Positions 1-11,799 of a stretch of DNA of 64,000 bases are shown here, piece by piece; position 1 is the first letter of the stretch; the number at the start of each line of letters is the position of its first letter. The DNA lies in NCBI GenBank assembly GCA_022747635.1, contig JAKTNV010000005.1:48885013-48949012 (forward strand). Reading direction: 5' to 3'. The DNA comes from Hetaerina americana (taxonomy: Eukaryota > Arthropoda > Insecta > Odonata > Calopterygidae). The notes beneath the pieces are model-generated. The model was given only the letters and a program-made list of their open reading frames with translations, did no database searches and was not told the DNA's origin. Position numbers and translations under genes: made by a program.

Positions 1-2090
1 AGGCATGCCGTAATGGAAGGAGTTGACCCTGGACCATATATGAGTGAGGCTTTTTACTCCAATCAAAGACGAGAGATTTCGACCTAACAGTGTGCTTTAC
101 TTGTCCCCGCCCACGACAAATGAATGTTGACTCTCTGTGGCATTGTTTTCCAGCGGACAATAACCTCATCAGATAAAATATTGCTTCCGCTTGGCGAATC
201 TCAAACAAACAGAACCTATAGAGCTTTATTGAACAAGGCAATTATATTATCAGTGCAAGTTTCCATTTCAAGGAGCATCAATAGATGTCGATATTCCCGA
301 GCGCATCATCACCGGCTTTAAAAAATACGAGAACGCTTCACCGAGAGTTCAAAGAGAGATATTTCCCGAATACAAAGCATTTTTTTCTTTATGTGCATCC
401 ACAACAAGCCAGCGGCTGGTAGTCGCATTGCGTGCAGAGCAGTTGAATCCTGTGCTTGACAAAATTGCGTATTTCCAGAGTTTCAGGAGAGCCTCCGGTT
501 TGTGTAGAGAATGCTCCAAGTGACAGAGTCCGCCGTCCGTCCTTCGATTAACACATCGGGTGACTGCTAAGCACGTTTTAATTCCATTAAGTATTTTCCC
601 GCCCAACCCCCCCCCCCATCTCCCTCCACCTTTCCCATGCGCATGCGGATCCAAATGGACCACGCGCTCTTCAAAATTCAAAAGCCCTCTGGGTATTGAG
701 TGTCCCCGCCGATGGCTGTTGGAATAATCAGTGACCCCGCGCGTCCAGGGCAGAGCGAGATGTGCTTTGGCCCTGCGACCCGGTCGTTCCGTGTGCCGCG
801 GGGTCAAATCCTTTTGTGAACGCGGAAATGGAGTTCTTCTTCTCCCCCCCCCCCTCCCGAGTTTGTATGCTGGGATTAGGGAATCTGACAGAGTAATTCT
901 GTTTATTTCCAATGAGCCAAACAGTGACAAGTAGGTGCCACTCAATCCGAACAACCAACTCGTTCTCTTCTACTTTATGATTCAAATATGTTCGGTATAT
1001 AGCAGTGCAGTGAACATGATTCCCGGCCAATTAACTCTAAATACATTTTTTTGGCGGTAACTGTAGGGTTTACGTGGGTAAGAATTCCAATCATCGGATC
1101 TCGAGGGAACAGAAAGACATGGAAAAGATGCAGATAAGAGAAGAAATGATACAAGATCAAACAATCTTTATATGCTGACAGAAACGTCGACGATTTCCAA
1201 GATAAAAAGAGAGAAATGAGACTATGAGAAATGAAATGACGGAAGAGAGGAGGTGAAAACAAAACGAAAGGATGAAGAACTCGTGTAAAACAAATTTTTA
1301 GTGAAAAACAAGAATCGGAAATGAGTGCTTTGGGTTATTTTACGAAATCCATAGACAGCCAAAATCCTAAGGAAAATAGATGTTTGGGTACCTAAGTCAA
1401 GATAAACACTTAATTCCGGCCAACAACTTTGTCTGGACGATCTCCACCTTGAGCAAAAGAAGATATTTTTAGCGTCTCCACAAAGCACAAGCTTCTCGCA
1501 GACCAACCTACTGGTTATAAGCAGCCAATTTATGTCCATTTCTTCCGATTCAATTGCGCCGAAGTGTTTTTCAGCTACTTCTGATGGGAACCCTTTGCCC
1601 TCATAGTGGGCCATTATGTACTTCGGGCACGTATAGAAGATAAATTCATTTGATTTTTTTAAAAATATTATCTCCAATCAAATTTGCTTCGTTCAATTCA
1701 TCTGACTTTAGTGTTTAGAAAATCACATGGAAGAAAATTTGTAAAATAAATTGTAAAACTCTGAAATAGATACGAATCCATTATTTAATGATATCCAGAA
1801 TATGAATTGTTAAAAATATTTTCTAAAGATGAAAACTTATTCATTATATTATTTCAATACAATTTGGTAACCCTTTACTAACTGAAATGATTTTTATAGG
1901 AATTTAAATTTTACAGTATTACGATAGCATTCACATTGAAAAAATGTACCAATCCTTTTTCTACAGCGATGAAAAAATTAAAAATTTGGACTAAGGACTA
2001 TGCGTTTCTGTTCCATTTTTGTGTTGGACAAAGCCAAAATTAAAACCTACTTGACTATTCTTCTTATTCAAAAGGAAAATGTCTGACTTT
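1..2090. other. Unassigned DNA with two C homopolymer tracts
   Basis: No gene or known repeat is recognised here. The part from about 560 to 860 is GC-richer than its surroundings and carries two runs of 11 C (607-617 and 844-854). A 151-codon open frame lies on the minus strand at 1222-1677, but I recognise no domain in it and do not call it a gene. From about 1680 the sequence is AT-rich with no open frame of note. Confidence 0.5.
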
Positions 2091-3090
2091 TTCCCAATTC
2101 CTCTACCCTACCTCCCTTCCATCTACAACCAACCCGTCCAACATTCCTCTCTACTGGGAAAGCAAACCCGACGAGTGCAATCCGTTCCCTCATCTCCCTC
2201 CACTCACCTCCCCCTTCCTAACGCGTGTTCTATTTTCGTATCTTAACACCAACGAGAGTAAACGTTTAAAATCGAATTGAATCTCATAATTCTCTCCTCC
2301 GGCGTCGGAAGATATTTTAATCCTCCTCCTACCGTCCCTTAATTTTTACCGATGCATTTTTTATACCCACACGTCCCTCTCTCCCCGTTATTCATAACCA
2401 TAACTCCCGTTTGAATTTTTCAAACCGGCCGGGAGGGTTTATTTCGCACATCACCCATTTCTCTCTCGCTCCTCCCACATCTCTCTCTCTCTTTCCCTTT
2501 CTCTCCCTCTACGTCTTTCTCTCTCGTAATCCCCTTCCCTCTCCCTCTATCTCTCTACAAACCCTGTTAAACCCACTACTTCCATTCCATCTCCATACTC
2601 TGGAATGCCCTCCGGTGAAAAGGGATGAGGGAGAAAGAGAAAACCCTCATTCCTACACTTTTCCTTCCCTCTCTCTCACTTCCCTCCCGATCCCCATCCT
2701 CGAGCATACGCTTCCGAAATTTCCACCCCTTTTTCTCTCCCCCAACCGTTGCCCACTCTTCCTCCGTTCTTCCCCTCTCTCAACTCGCCCCCACCTCCTT
2801 TACTCCCCATACCCACCCCATCGCAAACCACTCCATGCAAAAGCCGCGCGATTGGCATCGGAGGCGTTTAATTGAAAACCGGCCCCACTTAATTTCCCAC
2901 CGGCCATTCGAAGGCGGTGTAAGGGGGAGGGGGGAAGAGGACGAGGGTTTTCAGAGAGAGAGAGAGGCTTTTCTCTCTCTATCTTTCTCCCTCCCTCTAT
3001 CCAAACTCCTCCCTCCGCCCCGCCACCTTCCCTAACCCTTAACCTTTTCCGTCATCCTATGCCTCTCCATCCAACAGCTTTCAGTTCCTC
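2090..3090. repeat. Pyrimidine-rich low-complexity block
   Basis: The plus strand is almost wholly C and T for about 1 kb, with many CTCTCT and CCCTCC runs, in contrast to the AT-rich flanks. Open frames here (for example 2411-2875 and 2625-3035) come from the low stop-codon frequency of C/T sequence and have proline/serine/leucine-rich translations without domain character. A GA-rich interruption at about 2920-2970 could pair with the CT tracts. Confidence 0.7.
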
Positions 3091-3243
3091 TTTCTCAATT
3101 CTCCCATACTACTTCCATATCCCCTCCGCTCACCCTACCCCTGGACGCCGATTGTCCCTTATCTTCCAGTCCCCTTCTATCCTTTCCTCTCACAACTCTC
3201 TCGGCCTCATGCTCTTCGCATGTACAAAATTCATATGTGTATA

Positions 3244-3451
3244 TATTTGGACGGCACAATAAAACACAAATAAAATAGACAACACTTAAAAGGACACTCT
3301 CATTGTAGATGGTTTGAGCTTTCAACCCTCTTCAAGTAATAAGTCTTACTTGAAGGCCTTAGAGGAGGCCGAAAGTTCAAACAATTTACAATGTGAGAGT
3401 TCTGTTAAATGCTATCTACTTTATTTGTGTTCTATTATGCCGTCCAAATAT
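3244..3451. repeat. Foldback hairpin element beside a TA microsatellite
   Basis: This is an imperfect inverted repeat of about 95 bp per arm. The outer arms read ATTTGGACGGCACAATA on the left and its near complement on the right (TATTATGCCGTCCAAAT). The inner arms close on an 8-bp stem (3331-3338 with 3347-3354) around an 8-base loop. The left arm shares CGGCACAATAA and ACACAAATA-type sequence with the hairpin at 33678-33805, so the two look like one family. A TA microsatellite follows 50 bp downstream. No transposase is seen, so a non-autonomous foldback or MITE-like element is the simplest reading. Confidence 0.65.
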
Positions 3452-3497
3452 TATACTGATCGTGTGAGTGTTTCAATGACATCGATATTTACATATA

Positions 3498-3499
<2 letters not shown>

Positions 3500-3542
<43 letters not shown>
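3500..3542. repeat. (TA)n microsatellite
   Basis: About 21 uninterrupted TA units, followed by a degenerate TACATACACA tail. Confidence 0.95.
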
Positions 3543-3546
<4 letters not shown>

Positions 3547-3699
3547 CACACAAATATACATACAGAGTCTAGGTATTTTCCATTCCATTATCCCATCAGA
3601 ATAAAAACTTGAGCGCACGGCCGCCCGCCGCAGGCAGAGTGTATATCCTCAACGTTATTATTAATATTGATATTTTTTTCGATAAATCCCCGGTTGATA

Positions 3700-3950
3700 T
3701 GGTGAATTTCGTACCCTCTCTCCCGTGGTATCCCACTTTCCAACTCCATCTCCCTCATATTTTCCACAGTAACCCCCTCCACCTCCTCCCTACCCTAGGT
3801 CTTCGTATCTGAAAAAGAATAACTCTCTCTCCCTCATTTTCCTTCCCCCACGCAGCCCACTCGCCATCAATTCTCCCATCTCCTTCTCCAAAGGGCACCC
3901 TAACTACCCATCCTCCTCCCTCTCGGTTCTTCCCCTTCTTCATCATTCTC
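3700..3950. repeat. Pyrimidine-rich low-complexity block
   Basis: A second short C/T-rich stretch on the plus strand, similar in composition to 2090-3090. No coding signal. Confidence 0.55.
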
Positions 3951-6190
3951 TCGATGATTTCAATTGTTTCTTTTTTTCAATATTGGTTAAAAACCGATCT
4001 CGCTTATTTTTTTGCAAAAAAAATTCCGTTGCCTTATTATTAGTCTGCAAATGGGTTTAGCGTAAGGAGGGGATCCAATGAGTTTGAATCTGAAATGATG
4101 AAGTCGCTTCTCTGCTCCATCGTTCGTCGTATCACCCCACCACAATTCTCTCCCGGTCCTTTAATTACCTTCTGCTCCAGGATTACGCAATGGAAGCGTA
4201 CTTGCAGCCGGTTATTATGTAGTGAGTAGTAACTAATTTTTTTCGTGAAAATCATAACACTTATTCATATTTATTTCTTTAAAATACGTTGTTTTTGTTT
4301 CCGTGGTTCTTATGGCATTTCTCATGGTAGAATCTGGTTTTCAATTCTCCAATAGTTATGGTAGTTTCACAACACTCATGCTAAAGATTTGTTACAAGGA
4401 GGAATAAAGCACACCTTCGAGTATTTAAGAGCAGCTGGGCAATATACCGATCCGGCTACCCTGGAGAACATCTCCAAACGGCAACATGGCAATTTATTTT
4501 CCATTTAATGTTCGAAAACGATCCTAAATGGTGTCACTTCTTTCAAATAGATATGTCCTTATATCTATTCTATGAAAAATACCTACATTTTTTTAACAAG
4601 AGCTCAATTAGCCAATTTTCCTCAACAATAGATCATCGAAGCCTTATGATCTTATAACAGTAATAAAATATGGAATAGCTAAGAAAAACATATGGATAAT
4701 GTTATCAAATTCCTATTAACATAAAGTAAATAAGTGGGACTGATAGAAATGATTATCGAAGCAAGTTATCATAAAATGAGGGCATAAAGTTTCCAAATTA
4801 TCCATGATGAATATTTTAATTCCTTTCTGAAAAAACCGTCTTAAATCGAAGTCATTTTCTGAGACTAGAAATAAACTCTGAACTTCTTGTTGAGAGATAG
4901 TTGTTTCCTATTCGATTTAATACAAGATGAAATGAGAATTTGTGGTCATATAGATGCAGGTAACTCAATTTTTTGTTGATCATTAAGTTACTTTGATGCT
5001 CTGTACATATAATTTCAAAGCTTTAATAAATATATTTTATTATGAAATAAAATTTTATCTATCTAAAATATATTTTACTAAAAGGATACGAAGCAAATCA
5101 TGAGCAGCAAACCGAAATATGTATGATTAGGCGTATGGCTAAAGTACCAAGCATGATCAGTTGTCATTTAAGTATTTTCACAATCTTGTGGAAGACAATT
5201 ATCGGGTGATAATGCTATTAAATTAAAAACGGCGGAAAATTTTCAAAATTAAAATAGCTGGTTTTATTTTCAAATTCCATTCCCCCCTAATTAAAAGCAG
5301 CTTGTATATAGGAAAAATTACGTCAAGAAATTTAAGGCTTCCGCCAGAGAAATCGGATCATTTCTACTCTGTCCTCCGCTTACCAAATGATAATACAAGC
5401 ATTTTATTTATCCAGGGTCTAATCCAGCAAATTATTTCCCTTTTCTTGCAATAGATCATTGTGGACGAAGTATTGTTACAAAATCCGAAAACTCAATTCC
5501 GTGACATTTAAGAAAAAATATTTTAGATGCCGATACCAGAGCTAGCAGGGGGAATGTGAAAAAATAATCAGCATAATCCAGCTGCCCTTTTATTTGCTAA
5601 AGTCATAAATTTCCATTAATGTCAACTCCGACATTATATTAAATTTCAAGTCCTTCATCATCAGAATTTGCGAATTCAAAAATTGCCCCGCTGTAGCTCT
5701 TCACTCTCTCCCCTTGAGAAAAAAATATTCTCTAGGGGTAAACGGTGATTGATTTCATTTTTTACCGTCTCTTTTAAGACTACTAAAGAGCGGGTATAAA
5801 ATGTGTTATCAACCTTCGAAATATTTTGATGTAAAGGCTTTCCTAATGTAAAATGTGCACGTATCCGAATGTAATACTGTATACTCTGATTCAGTAAATT
5901 GTACCTCGCGTAAGTTTTGTGTCGCTGTTTGACAATATTAATCCGGTTAATATTCTTTTGCTAAAATATCATTTATTATTAATTTAAATTTTTTTTATTC
6001 TTGGCGAATTTAGTTTAGCTTTACCGATGTTATTTTTGATTTCCCTCAATGTTTTTTTATTTACACAAATAAATCACTTGTTGGTGGATATTTGTCTATG
6101 TTTACAGAGGCCATTAATCCACTGAAGGAGGAAATCAAATCACCGAGCAAAGAGTAAAAGTCCGATGGTAAATATAAAATATTACATGGT
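3950..6190. other. Unassigned AT-rich DNA
   Basis: No open frame, RNA gene or recognisable repeat. Sequence is AT-rich with ordinary short homopolymers. Confidence 0.5.
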
Positions 6191-6445
6191 ATCCGGCTGA
6201 GACGTGGTGCCCTAGTGAGCACGGCAATAACTACTGGCCGTAGATGTCGGTGTCAAATTTGAATGACCCCAGGGACCTTCAGATTCACCCAAGCTGAGTG
6301 ATTGTTCTGTCACTAAATCTTCCTGAGAAACCACACGAGACATAGGGAAAAGAACTACCAGCCTGACGTGTGAGTTTCACTCACATTTGGTCCTAATAAG
6401 AGATGACCTCCACGATCGACTATCGAACCAATAATGAAGTTGATT
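6191..6445 (+). repeat. SINE-like repeat, family 2, copy 1
   Basis: This stretch shares its body with 22188-22430. Both have CAGATTCAC followed by a TCCTGAG segment, then a TTCAC-CAC-TTGG-CCTA segment, then GATGAC with a C/T-rich end. The first 70 bases look like a worn tRNA head: GTGCCCTAGTGAGCACGGC resembles an A box, and GTGTCAAATTTGA about 35 bases later resembles a B box. Two copies in one window and a tRNA-like head suggest a tRNA-derived SINE. The boundaries are approximate and no target duplication was identified. Confidence 0.5.
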
Positions 6446-6829
6446 GATATGTGTTAAAATCATAATTATGTAGTTCAAATGGTCATGTGTGCATATTCAT
6501 GCCACACAGTATCATTTACTTGATTTAAATTTAATATGGGTTGAGCCACGCGGAATAGAATGGGAGTTCCCAATTACAAGCTTATCGTTTACGAGTGTCA
6601 TTACGTAAACGCTTATAGGTCATCCACCCGATTGTACACCAATATGGAAAATAAACAGCCCCATCAAATTTTTCCTACCCTTCCTTCCAATCTCATTCTT
6701 CTTACACCACTCCTTTCCCACCCACCCACACACTCAACCTCTCTGCCTTGTATCAAATTTTCGCCGACCACATCCAAACCAAATGAGGACGGCGCCTAGT
6801 TCAATTATAGATGATTTCCTTCGATTGGA

Positions 6830-7200
6830 ATACGGGAGTGTAGCAGGTCGCGCCGCGCAATGGGGGAGGAGGAAGCCGGAGGAGAATCTGACTCCGCCGC
6901 AGACTTTAGCCTAGCAACGGGGTGTGTGGGTGGGGAATGAGTGGGTGGGCAACAAGGGGTGGGGACGGGCCTAAATCGCCCCGGGGGAAGAAAAGGGTGG
7001 TCTGGGGGACTGGGGGGAAGGGAAGGGCGCACTACGGGAGCCATGAGGCGGGTTTGGGGGACGATGGGGGAGGGGGGGGGGGCTTTGGGAGTTGGGAACG
7101 CGGAGAGGGGGTCAGTATGATGGGCTCTGGATGGCAATTTACGTGCGTTGCGAAACCAATTTGACCAAACCACGATGAACCTCCCTCCCCTCCCACAAAG
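6830..7200. other. GC-rich patch with G-runs
   Basis: A GC-rich, G-rich plus strand with many GGG runs, including a run of 11 G at 7072-7082. The clustered G-runs could form a G-quadruplex. Open frames across it (6805-7173 minus, 6922-7164 plus) are proline- or glycine-rich and have no domain; I treat them as by-products of composition. Confidence 0.5.
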
Positions 7201-7960
7201 ATCTGTTTCCAGAACGACGGAGGGAATAAAATGCTCTTACCGGAAATCTGACATCGATTTGCTTTCACGGTGAGCTTCGCCGTGCGCTATAAATAAGATA
7301 AACGCCCACCCTCCTTGTCTCTCTCTCTATGGAGTCTTAATAGGAGGACTTGACTTCATTCTGTATAACTAAGCAGATTAGCTGCTTGCAGTGGTCAGGC
7401 AGTACGCCTTCACACGAATGTTCGTCTCACGCGTTAATGTTTAGCGATGTTGTATGACGTGTGAATCAAATTATCATCTGCTTCAGCTTTCCTCAACTTT
7501 CATGGTTTGGAACTCGGTTTTTTGAATAGGTTTGTATTTCTCCTTTTGATTAACAAGTGATTCAAACGCATCTCTCGCTCTATCTCTCTCAATATATCGT
7601 TCGCGCGGTACTAATGTTATTAACTTATTTTATAACAAAATGGGAATTATAATCAATGTTAATTCTTGAACTCAATTAAACATTTTCCGCCTTCCTATGC
7701 AATCTAATTCTAACCCTCTGTTGAAATCGTTTAAAAAAGTTAAAAAGCACATATACTATTGTAATAAGTCCTATCCATCTTTGTCATGAAAGGTCACATA
7801 ATTGAATACTTACTGCATTCAAAGAATATTTTATCCTCACATAGGATATTTTCCGAAAGATTAATCAGCAATCTGGAAAAGCATAACATATCAAACAAAT
7901 TCCTTCTTTCAAATTCTCCATTCTCCGGTGTCATTCGTCGAGCTCGAGTTTCTGCCACGC
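7200..7960. other. Unassigned DNA upstream of the LINE relic
   Basis: No gene or repeat recognised. The 3' part of the neighbouring minus-strand LINE should lie here, but I see no RT motif C or 3' tail, so the relic is either truncated near 7960 or too decayed to follow. Confidence 0.4.
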
Positions 7961-7964
7961 ACCC

Positions 7965-9246
7965 TTATGGCGCATGCGAGGCCCAGGCAGACGGCACCGT
8001 GACAGCGTACCCCAATTCAACTGCCCTGCAGGGTTAGGGGTCTAAGTCAAAGGCCAACAGCAGCATAGACAGTTGGCAGCTCTGCCGAACGGAGTTACTG
8101 ACGGGAATGGGCGGCGATATGGCGTTCTTTATCCTGATCCTAGAGGGTGCACCGGGCCATCACAACGATGTATACATCGTTGAGATGGCACCTATAAAGT
8201 ACTTGGGGAAGGCCATCTTCTTGAACACGGTTAGGATTCATTCGATCCGGACTAGATCAAATTCTTTCGCTAGATCAATGGCGAGTACTGATAGAAAACG
8301 ATCTCTATGCGAGAGTGAGGTAAATAAAACGTCACGAATTAGTAGTGTTCGAGAATGTTTCGCGTTTTCGACTCGGCATACTGGGGTTGAGAGCGGACGA
8401 AATCAGAAACAGTCGTCATTCTAAAGTGCAGAACGCGTGTCAAAATTTTTTAACCGGCATTTAAAAGTGCTCTAGGTCAGAAGCCGTTGAACGATTTAGG
8501 GCGCGTCATGCTTGGTGAAAGCGGTGCACCGACCTGTAGTCACAGAACCGCTACTAAAATGCGATTGAAAAGGTGAGTGAAAATAGGTTTAAAAACAACC
8601 CAGTACTTTAGATTAAATTCAAAGAGGAGACCGTCCAAACCGGGCGCTTTGCCTTTTGACAGCATACAGGATCAATTTTGAAGCTCGTAACCAAGTGTAT
8701 TTTTTTAAGTGATGACACTTGGACGTGGCCACTCTCAGCCTAATTTCCTCCAGTAAGAGAGTCCGGCTTATATAATACCCTATCCCTGTTCCAGGCGCTT
8801 TCCTCTCGGTGGTAGATGGAATTGAAATCCCCAACCTAGATGGCCTTCTCCGAGAGGGAATATCGGTAAGGTAGGATAATTTCATTAAAATAAGTTTCGC
8901 GCTCTGCCCTCCTCTGAGGAAGGGTAAAAATTTGTAATATTAATATCATTCACGATAACGGACGTTATTCGACCCGAGGCGTAGCGGCGGGCGCAAGACA
9001 ACGGAATGGCATTTTAGCCGAGGGTGCTGGGGCCGGAATGACAGTCGGCAAAATTGCCAATTGCCTGGCGTTCGTATCCCAGATTATGTCCTGCTTTATA
9101 TCCTGAAGGAGGATTACAGCAGCCCTGAGATCGCGGAGAAAATGTTGGAGGACTGCAATTCTTAAGGCGCTGTAGATGCTAGCAATGTTTAGCGGAATAT
9201 TTTTCATCGGTGAAAGGATAAGATAGCTATGGGCACCAGATATCAC
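7965..9246 (-). pseudogene. LINE ORF2 relic: endonuclease start and reverse transcriptase
   Basis: The first part (9246-8965) translates to a segment with NIASI, then LRIAVLQHFLRDL, then VILLQD. It matches the opening strand-helix-strand of AP-like LINE endonucleases, where NVNGLR and LLQE are usual. The middle of the endonuclease is missing. RT motifs follow across frameshifts: LSKGKAPGLDGLLFEF near 8628-8660, LLN-KILTRVL near 8410-8460, a motif A remnant LSVLAIDLAKEFD near 8240-8300 (AFD usually; here EFD), and a motif B remnant RQSCQLSMLL near 8040-8090 (RQGCPLS usually). Motif C (YADD or FADD) is not seen. The relic is clearly dead. A perfect 20-bp palindrome lies inside it at 8163-8182. 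Confidence 0.75.
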
Positions 9247-9629
9247 TTACCAGAGTTTTGGTCGTGGTTTATGTCGCTCCGATCGAGGCTCGAACCCGGA
9301 CGACGAGTGCTTCGCCGCTTTCCGTGAAGCTTCGTCCGACGGGTCGACGATCGAGGGCGCGAGTTGTTGCCGTATCACTCCCTCCCAACCTCGCCTAAAC
9401 AGGAAGAGCCAGCCGTAGTCTTGACGAAGAGCAGGTAATTCGACAGCGTTCCACAGGAGGTGCCGCAGGGGGGGGGGGAGGGTCCGGGATGGCAGACTGG
9501 GAGTTATCGGCCGAAGGGGCCCAGTCGGGAAAAATCAGGTGAGATAGGTCAATTTGGTCTTTCTATAGATGAGCCTTGGGAAGATCGTCGACATCTTGGC
9601 TGTCCTCAATGGAGGACGATGTGGTATCT

Positions 9630-10930
9630 TAGATTGCTGAGGTCGGGAAACTTATCCACGTACATGTGTCCACTTCCAGGGCCGATGATGCTTTTCTCGA
9701 TTGACCATGATAACGGGATCGAGGAGCCAGTCGTTGAGGATGGGAGGCAATGGCAAAAAATGCATTTTCACCGGCGGTCACCAGAGTTTCTCGGGAGTTG
9801 AAAGCCCGTGCTGCAAGCATTGCAGGGAGAGGGCGTCGATGGCGGGGCTGGGGTAGGGAGGGGACGAAGGATGATCCGCCCTCTTTTGACGGGGTCGCGT
9901 AAACGGGGACCAGTAGTCCTGTGAGAAGAGGCGAGGTAGCAGGGACCGCAGCTAGATCGATATGCGAAACGAGGACGTCAGTGTCGTCTGTCCTCTTTTT
10001 TTCATTTCCTTTCACTCTGTTGACGAATTTTGCTCCCCCTGACACTTCCCCCCAAGTCGAAGGGGATGCGGGGAACTGGCGGGGGACCGGCGGGAGCAGC
10101 CGGTGGCCCACACTCAATGAGTAGAAGCGCCCTTTCCTCCAAAGCTACCTCGGGCCCATCCATCTCCACGACGGCGTTCGGGTTGGAGTCCATCGTCATC
10201 ACCTCCGCATAGCTCTTCACTCCCCGGTTCCGAGGGCAGATCTTGCGCTCGTGGCCTTTTTGATTGCACGGGGCGCAAGTGCGGTGCTTACCCTCGTACA
10301 GGATGATGACCCGGTTGCTGCCTATGTGGAGGCACGAAGGGATATTCCTTTCGACTGTCAATCCACATCGCCCTGGTGCCCGTCAACACGCGCGTAATCT
10401 TGTCACCCTCCCACCTGTTGTCCCACGAGTGATGATTTTCTCTAAACATATCCGGTAATGTCTTCCAGCAGGGTCTCCACGAGGAGACGAAGAATCCGGG
10501 CATTACAAGGGTTTCCAGAAGTTTCGTCGATTGCACGAACAGTATTTAATTATCGTCCTCTGATCACTCAAGGATTGAAACGGAAGTTTCCGCGGCGTAT
10601 TATTTAGAATCCATATCATTTTAGCTTCGGTTACCAACTTCTAGAAAACCAAATCGGCGATTTTATCCAAATTGGATCGCCACTCTCTCTTCGGGCGTGA
10701 GGCGCAACGACTCGAGCGTGAAGAGGTGGACCCTCAAGCATAGTGAAGGGCTTCGCCTTCCCGCCACCTTGAAAGGCGAGCGACGCAACTAACAACCATT
10801 TTGAAATATTCAAATTGAGCACGCCTGCGTGAAAAAGTAAAGGGCACCAAAAGAACAAACACTCCAAAAAAGGATAAACACTCGTGCACGCTCCCTCCTC
10901 GCTACAAGCACCCGGCGGTATCAATATCAA
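9630..10930 (-). pseudogene. LINE ORF1 relic with CCHC zinc knuckle
   Basis: The clearest frame is 10361-10002. It contains CAPCNQKGHERKIC, a perfect C-X2-C-X4-H-X4-C knuckle, at about 10236-10277. Before it, across a frameshift near 10340, comes DKITRVLTGTRA (from the frame 10536-10288) followed by RNIPSCLHIGSNRVIILYEG, which is the usual lead-in to the knuckle in ORF1 proteins of LINEs. After the knuckle the chain becomes proline/alanine/serine-rich (10117-9629 frame), as is common in ORF1 tails. The region 10930-10631 is open but less diagnostic. A run of 11 G lies at 9468-9478 just downstream. The protein would have bound nucleic acid in the RNP, but the gene is broken. Confidence 0.7.
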
Positions 10931-11481
10931 AGGAGTCTAATATCTACAGTAAGATATAAGGTCAGTCTTAAACCAATGAACAAATCAAAATCAAGGTCAT
11001 TCCGGCGGAAGAAATACGAGAGTCAAACCTCACGCTTCTAGAAGAACTAGTCAGTCAACCGCCGCACGAAAAAAAACACGATCAGAACCTGGATCTCCGA
11101 GAGAGTCCGGTAGTGCCACTCTCCAAATCCCGGCAGTGGAGGCCTCGGTCGCCGGCAAAAACAGACAGTCGGAAAGAGAAGGCACGTTCTAGCTATCGAG
11201 GAAACTTAAATTACACTGAATTTTTGCGGAGGGTTGATGCACACAACTTCCCGATTCTTTGATCAGGAGATGGCGTTTGCGAGCTACTTCACCCACCAAA
11301 AGAGAAATGGACGAGGACAGAAGAGGAAAGGATAGTAGTAAAAGCAATCATACAATGCCATAAAGGATAGAAACAGTGCGTTTTGTGGCATGCATAGTCA
11401 GAAAAAGGAAACGAGCCACGTTGGCCAAATTTATATTCAAAAACGAAAATCCATCTCGTCTGACCCGTGATATTCCGGAAC

Positions 11482-11790
11482 AATATCGTAGTAGTATATA
11501 GGTGAGGCGACCGACAGTTAAGGCCATTTGCGCCATTAGGAATGGATGGGGAAGGATGTTAGTAGGGTGGAGAGAAACCCGGCGTCGGCATTAGCCTGCT
11601 CTTAACGAAAGGCCCCATGGGGCCCACAGCTTAATGTCCCATCCGACGGACGGCGTAATCACTCAAAGTGCCTTCCACAAAGCACCTCAAGTTGGGATCG
11701 AGATACCAATGGAAATATTTGCCGCTGCCGGGTTTCAAACCCGGGAACTCTGGGCGGGCTACCAGTACGATAGCCACCGCACCTGGCAAT
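11482..11790 (-). repeat. tRNA-derived SINE, family 1, copy 1
   Basis: This stretch matches 51211-51515 over about 300 bp, including GAGGC-ACCGACAGTT, GAGACCCGGCGTC and CATCCGACGGACGGC. Read on the minus strand it starts with a tRNA-like head: GGTGGCTATCGTACTGG as an A box and CCGGGTTTGAAACCCGG as the T-arm and B box. The body follows, ending in a short GTAGTAG-type tail at the low-coordinate end. A pol III promoter in the head is the likely origin of its transcript. The repeat lies about 0.5 kb beyond the LINE relic. Confidence 0.75.
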
Positions 11791-11799
11791 AATATCTTG

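Larger units (their letters stand above)
7960..10930 (-). mobile_element. Broken non-LTR retrotransposon (ORF1 + ORF2)
   Basis: Read on the minus strand, the order is that of a two-ORF LINE: a gag-like ORF1 with a zinc knuckle, the start of an AP-type endonuclease, then RT motifs. Every part carries frameshifts and stops, and much of the endonuclease and the 3' end of the RT are missing. Local GC content is higher than in the flanks. A knuckle-bearing ORF1 with an APE/RT ORF2 is found in clades such as R1, LOA, I/Nimb and Tx1; I cannot tell them apart here. No 3' tail or target duplication was found. Confidence 0.75.

Noticed and set aside
349..954. 201-codon minus-strand frame
   Set aside because: Spans the C/G-rich part with homopolymer runs, gives glycine/arginine-rich sequence and no domain; competing frames overlap it.
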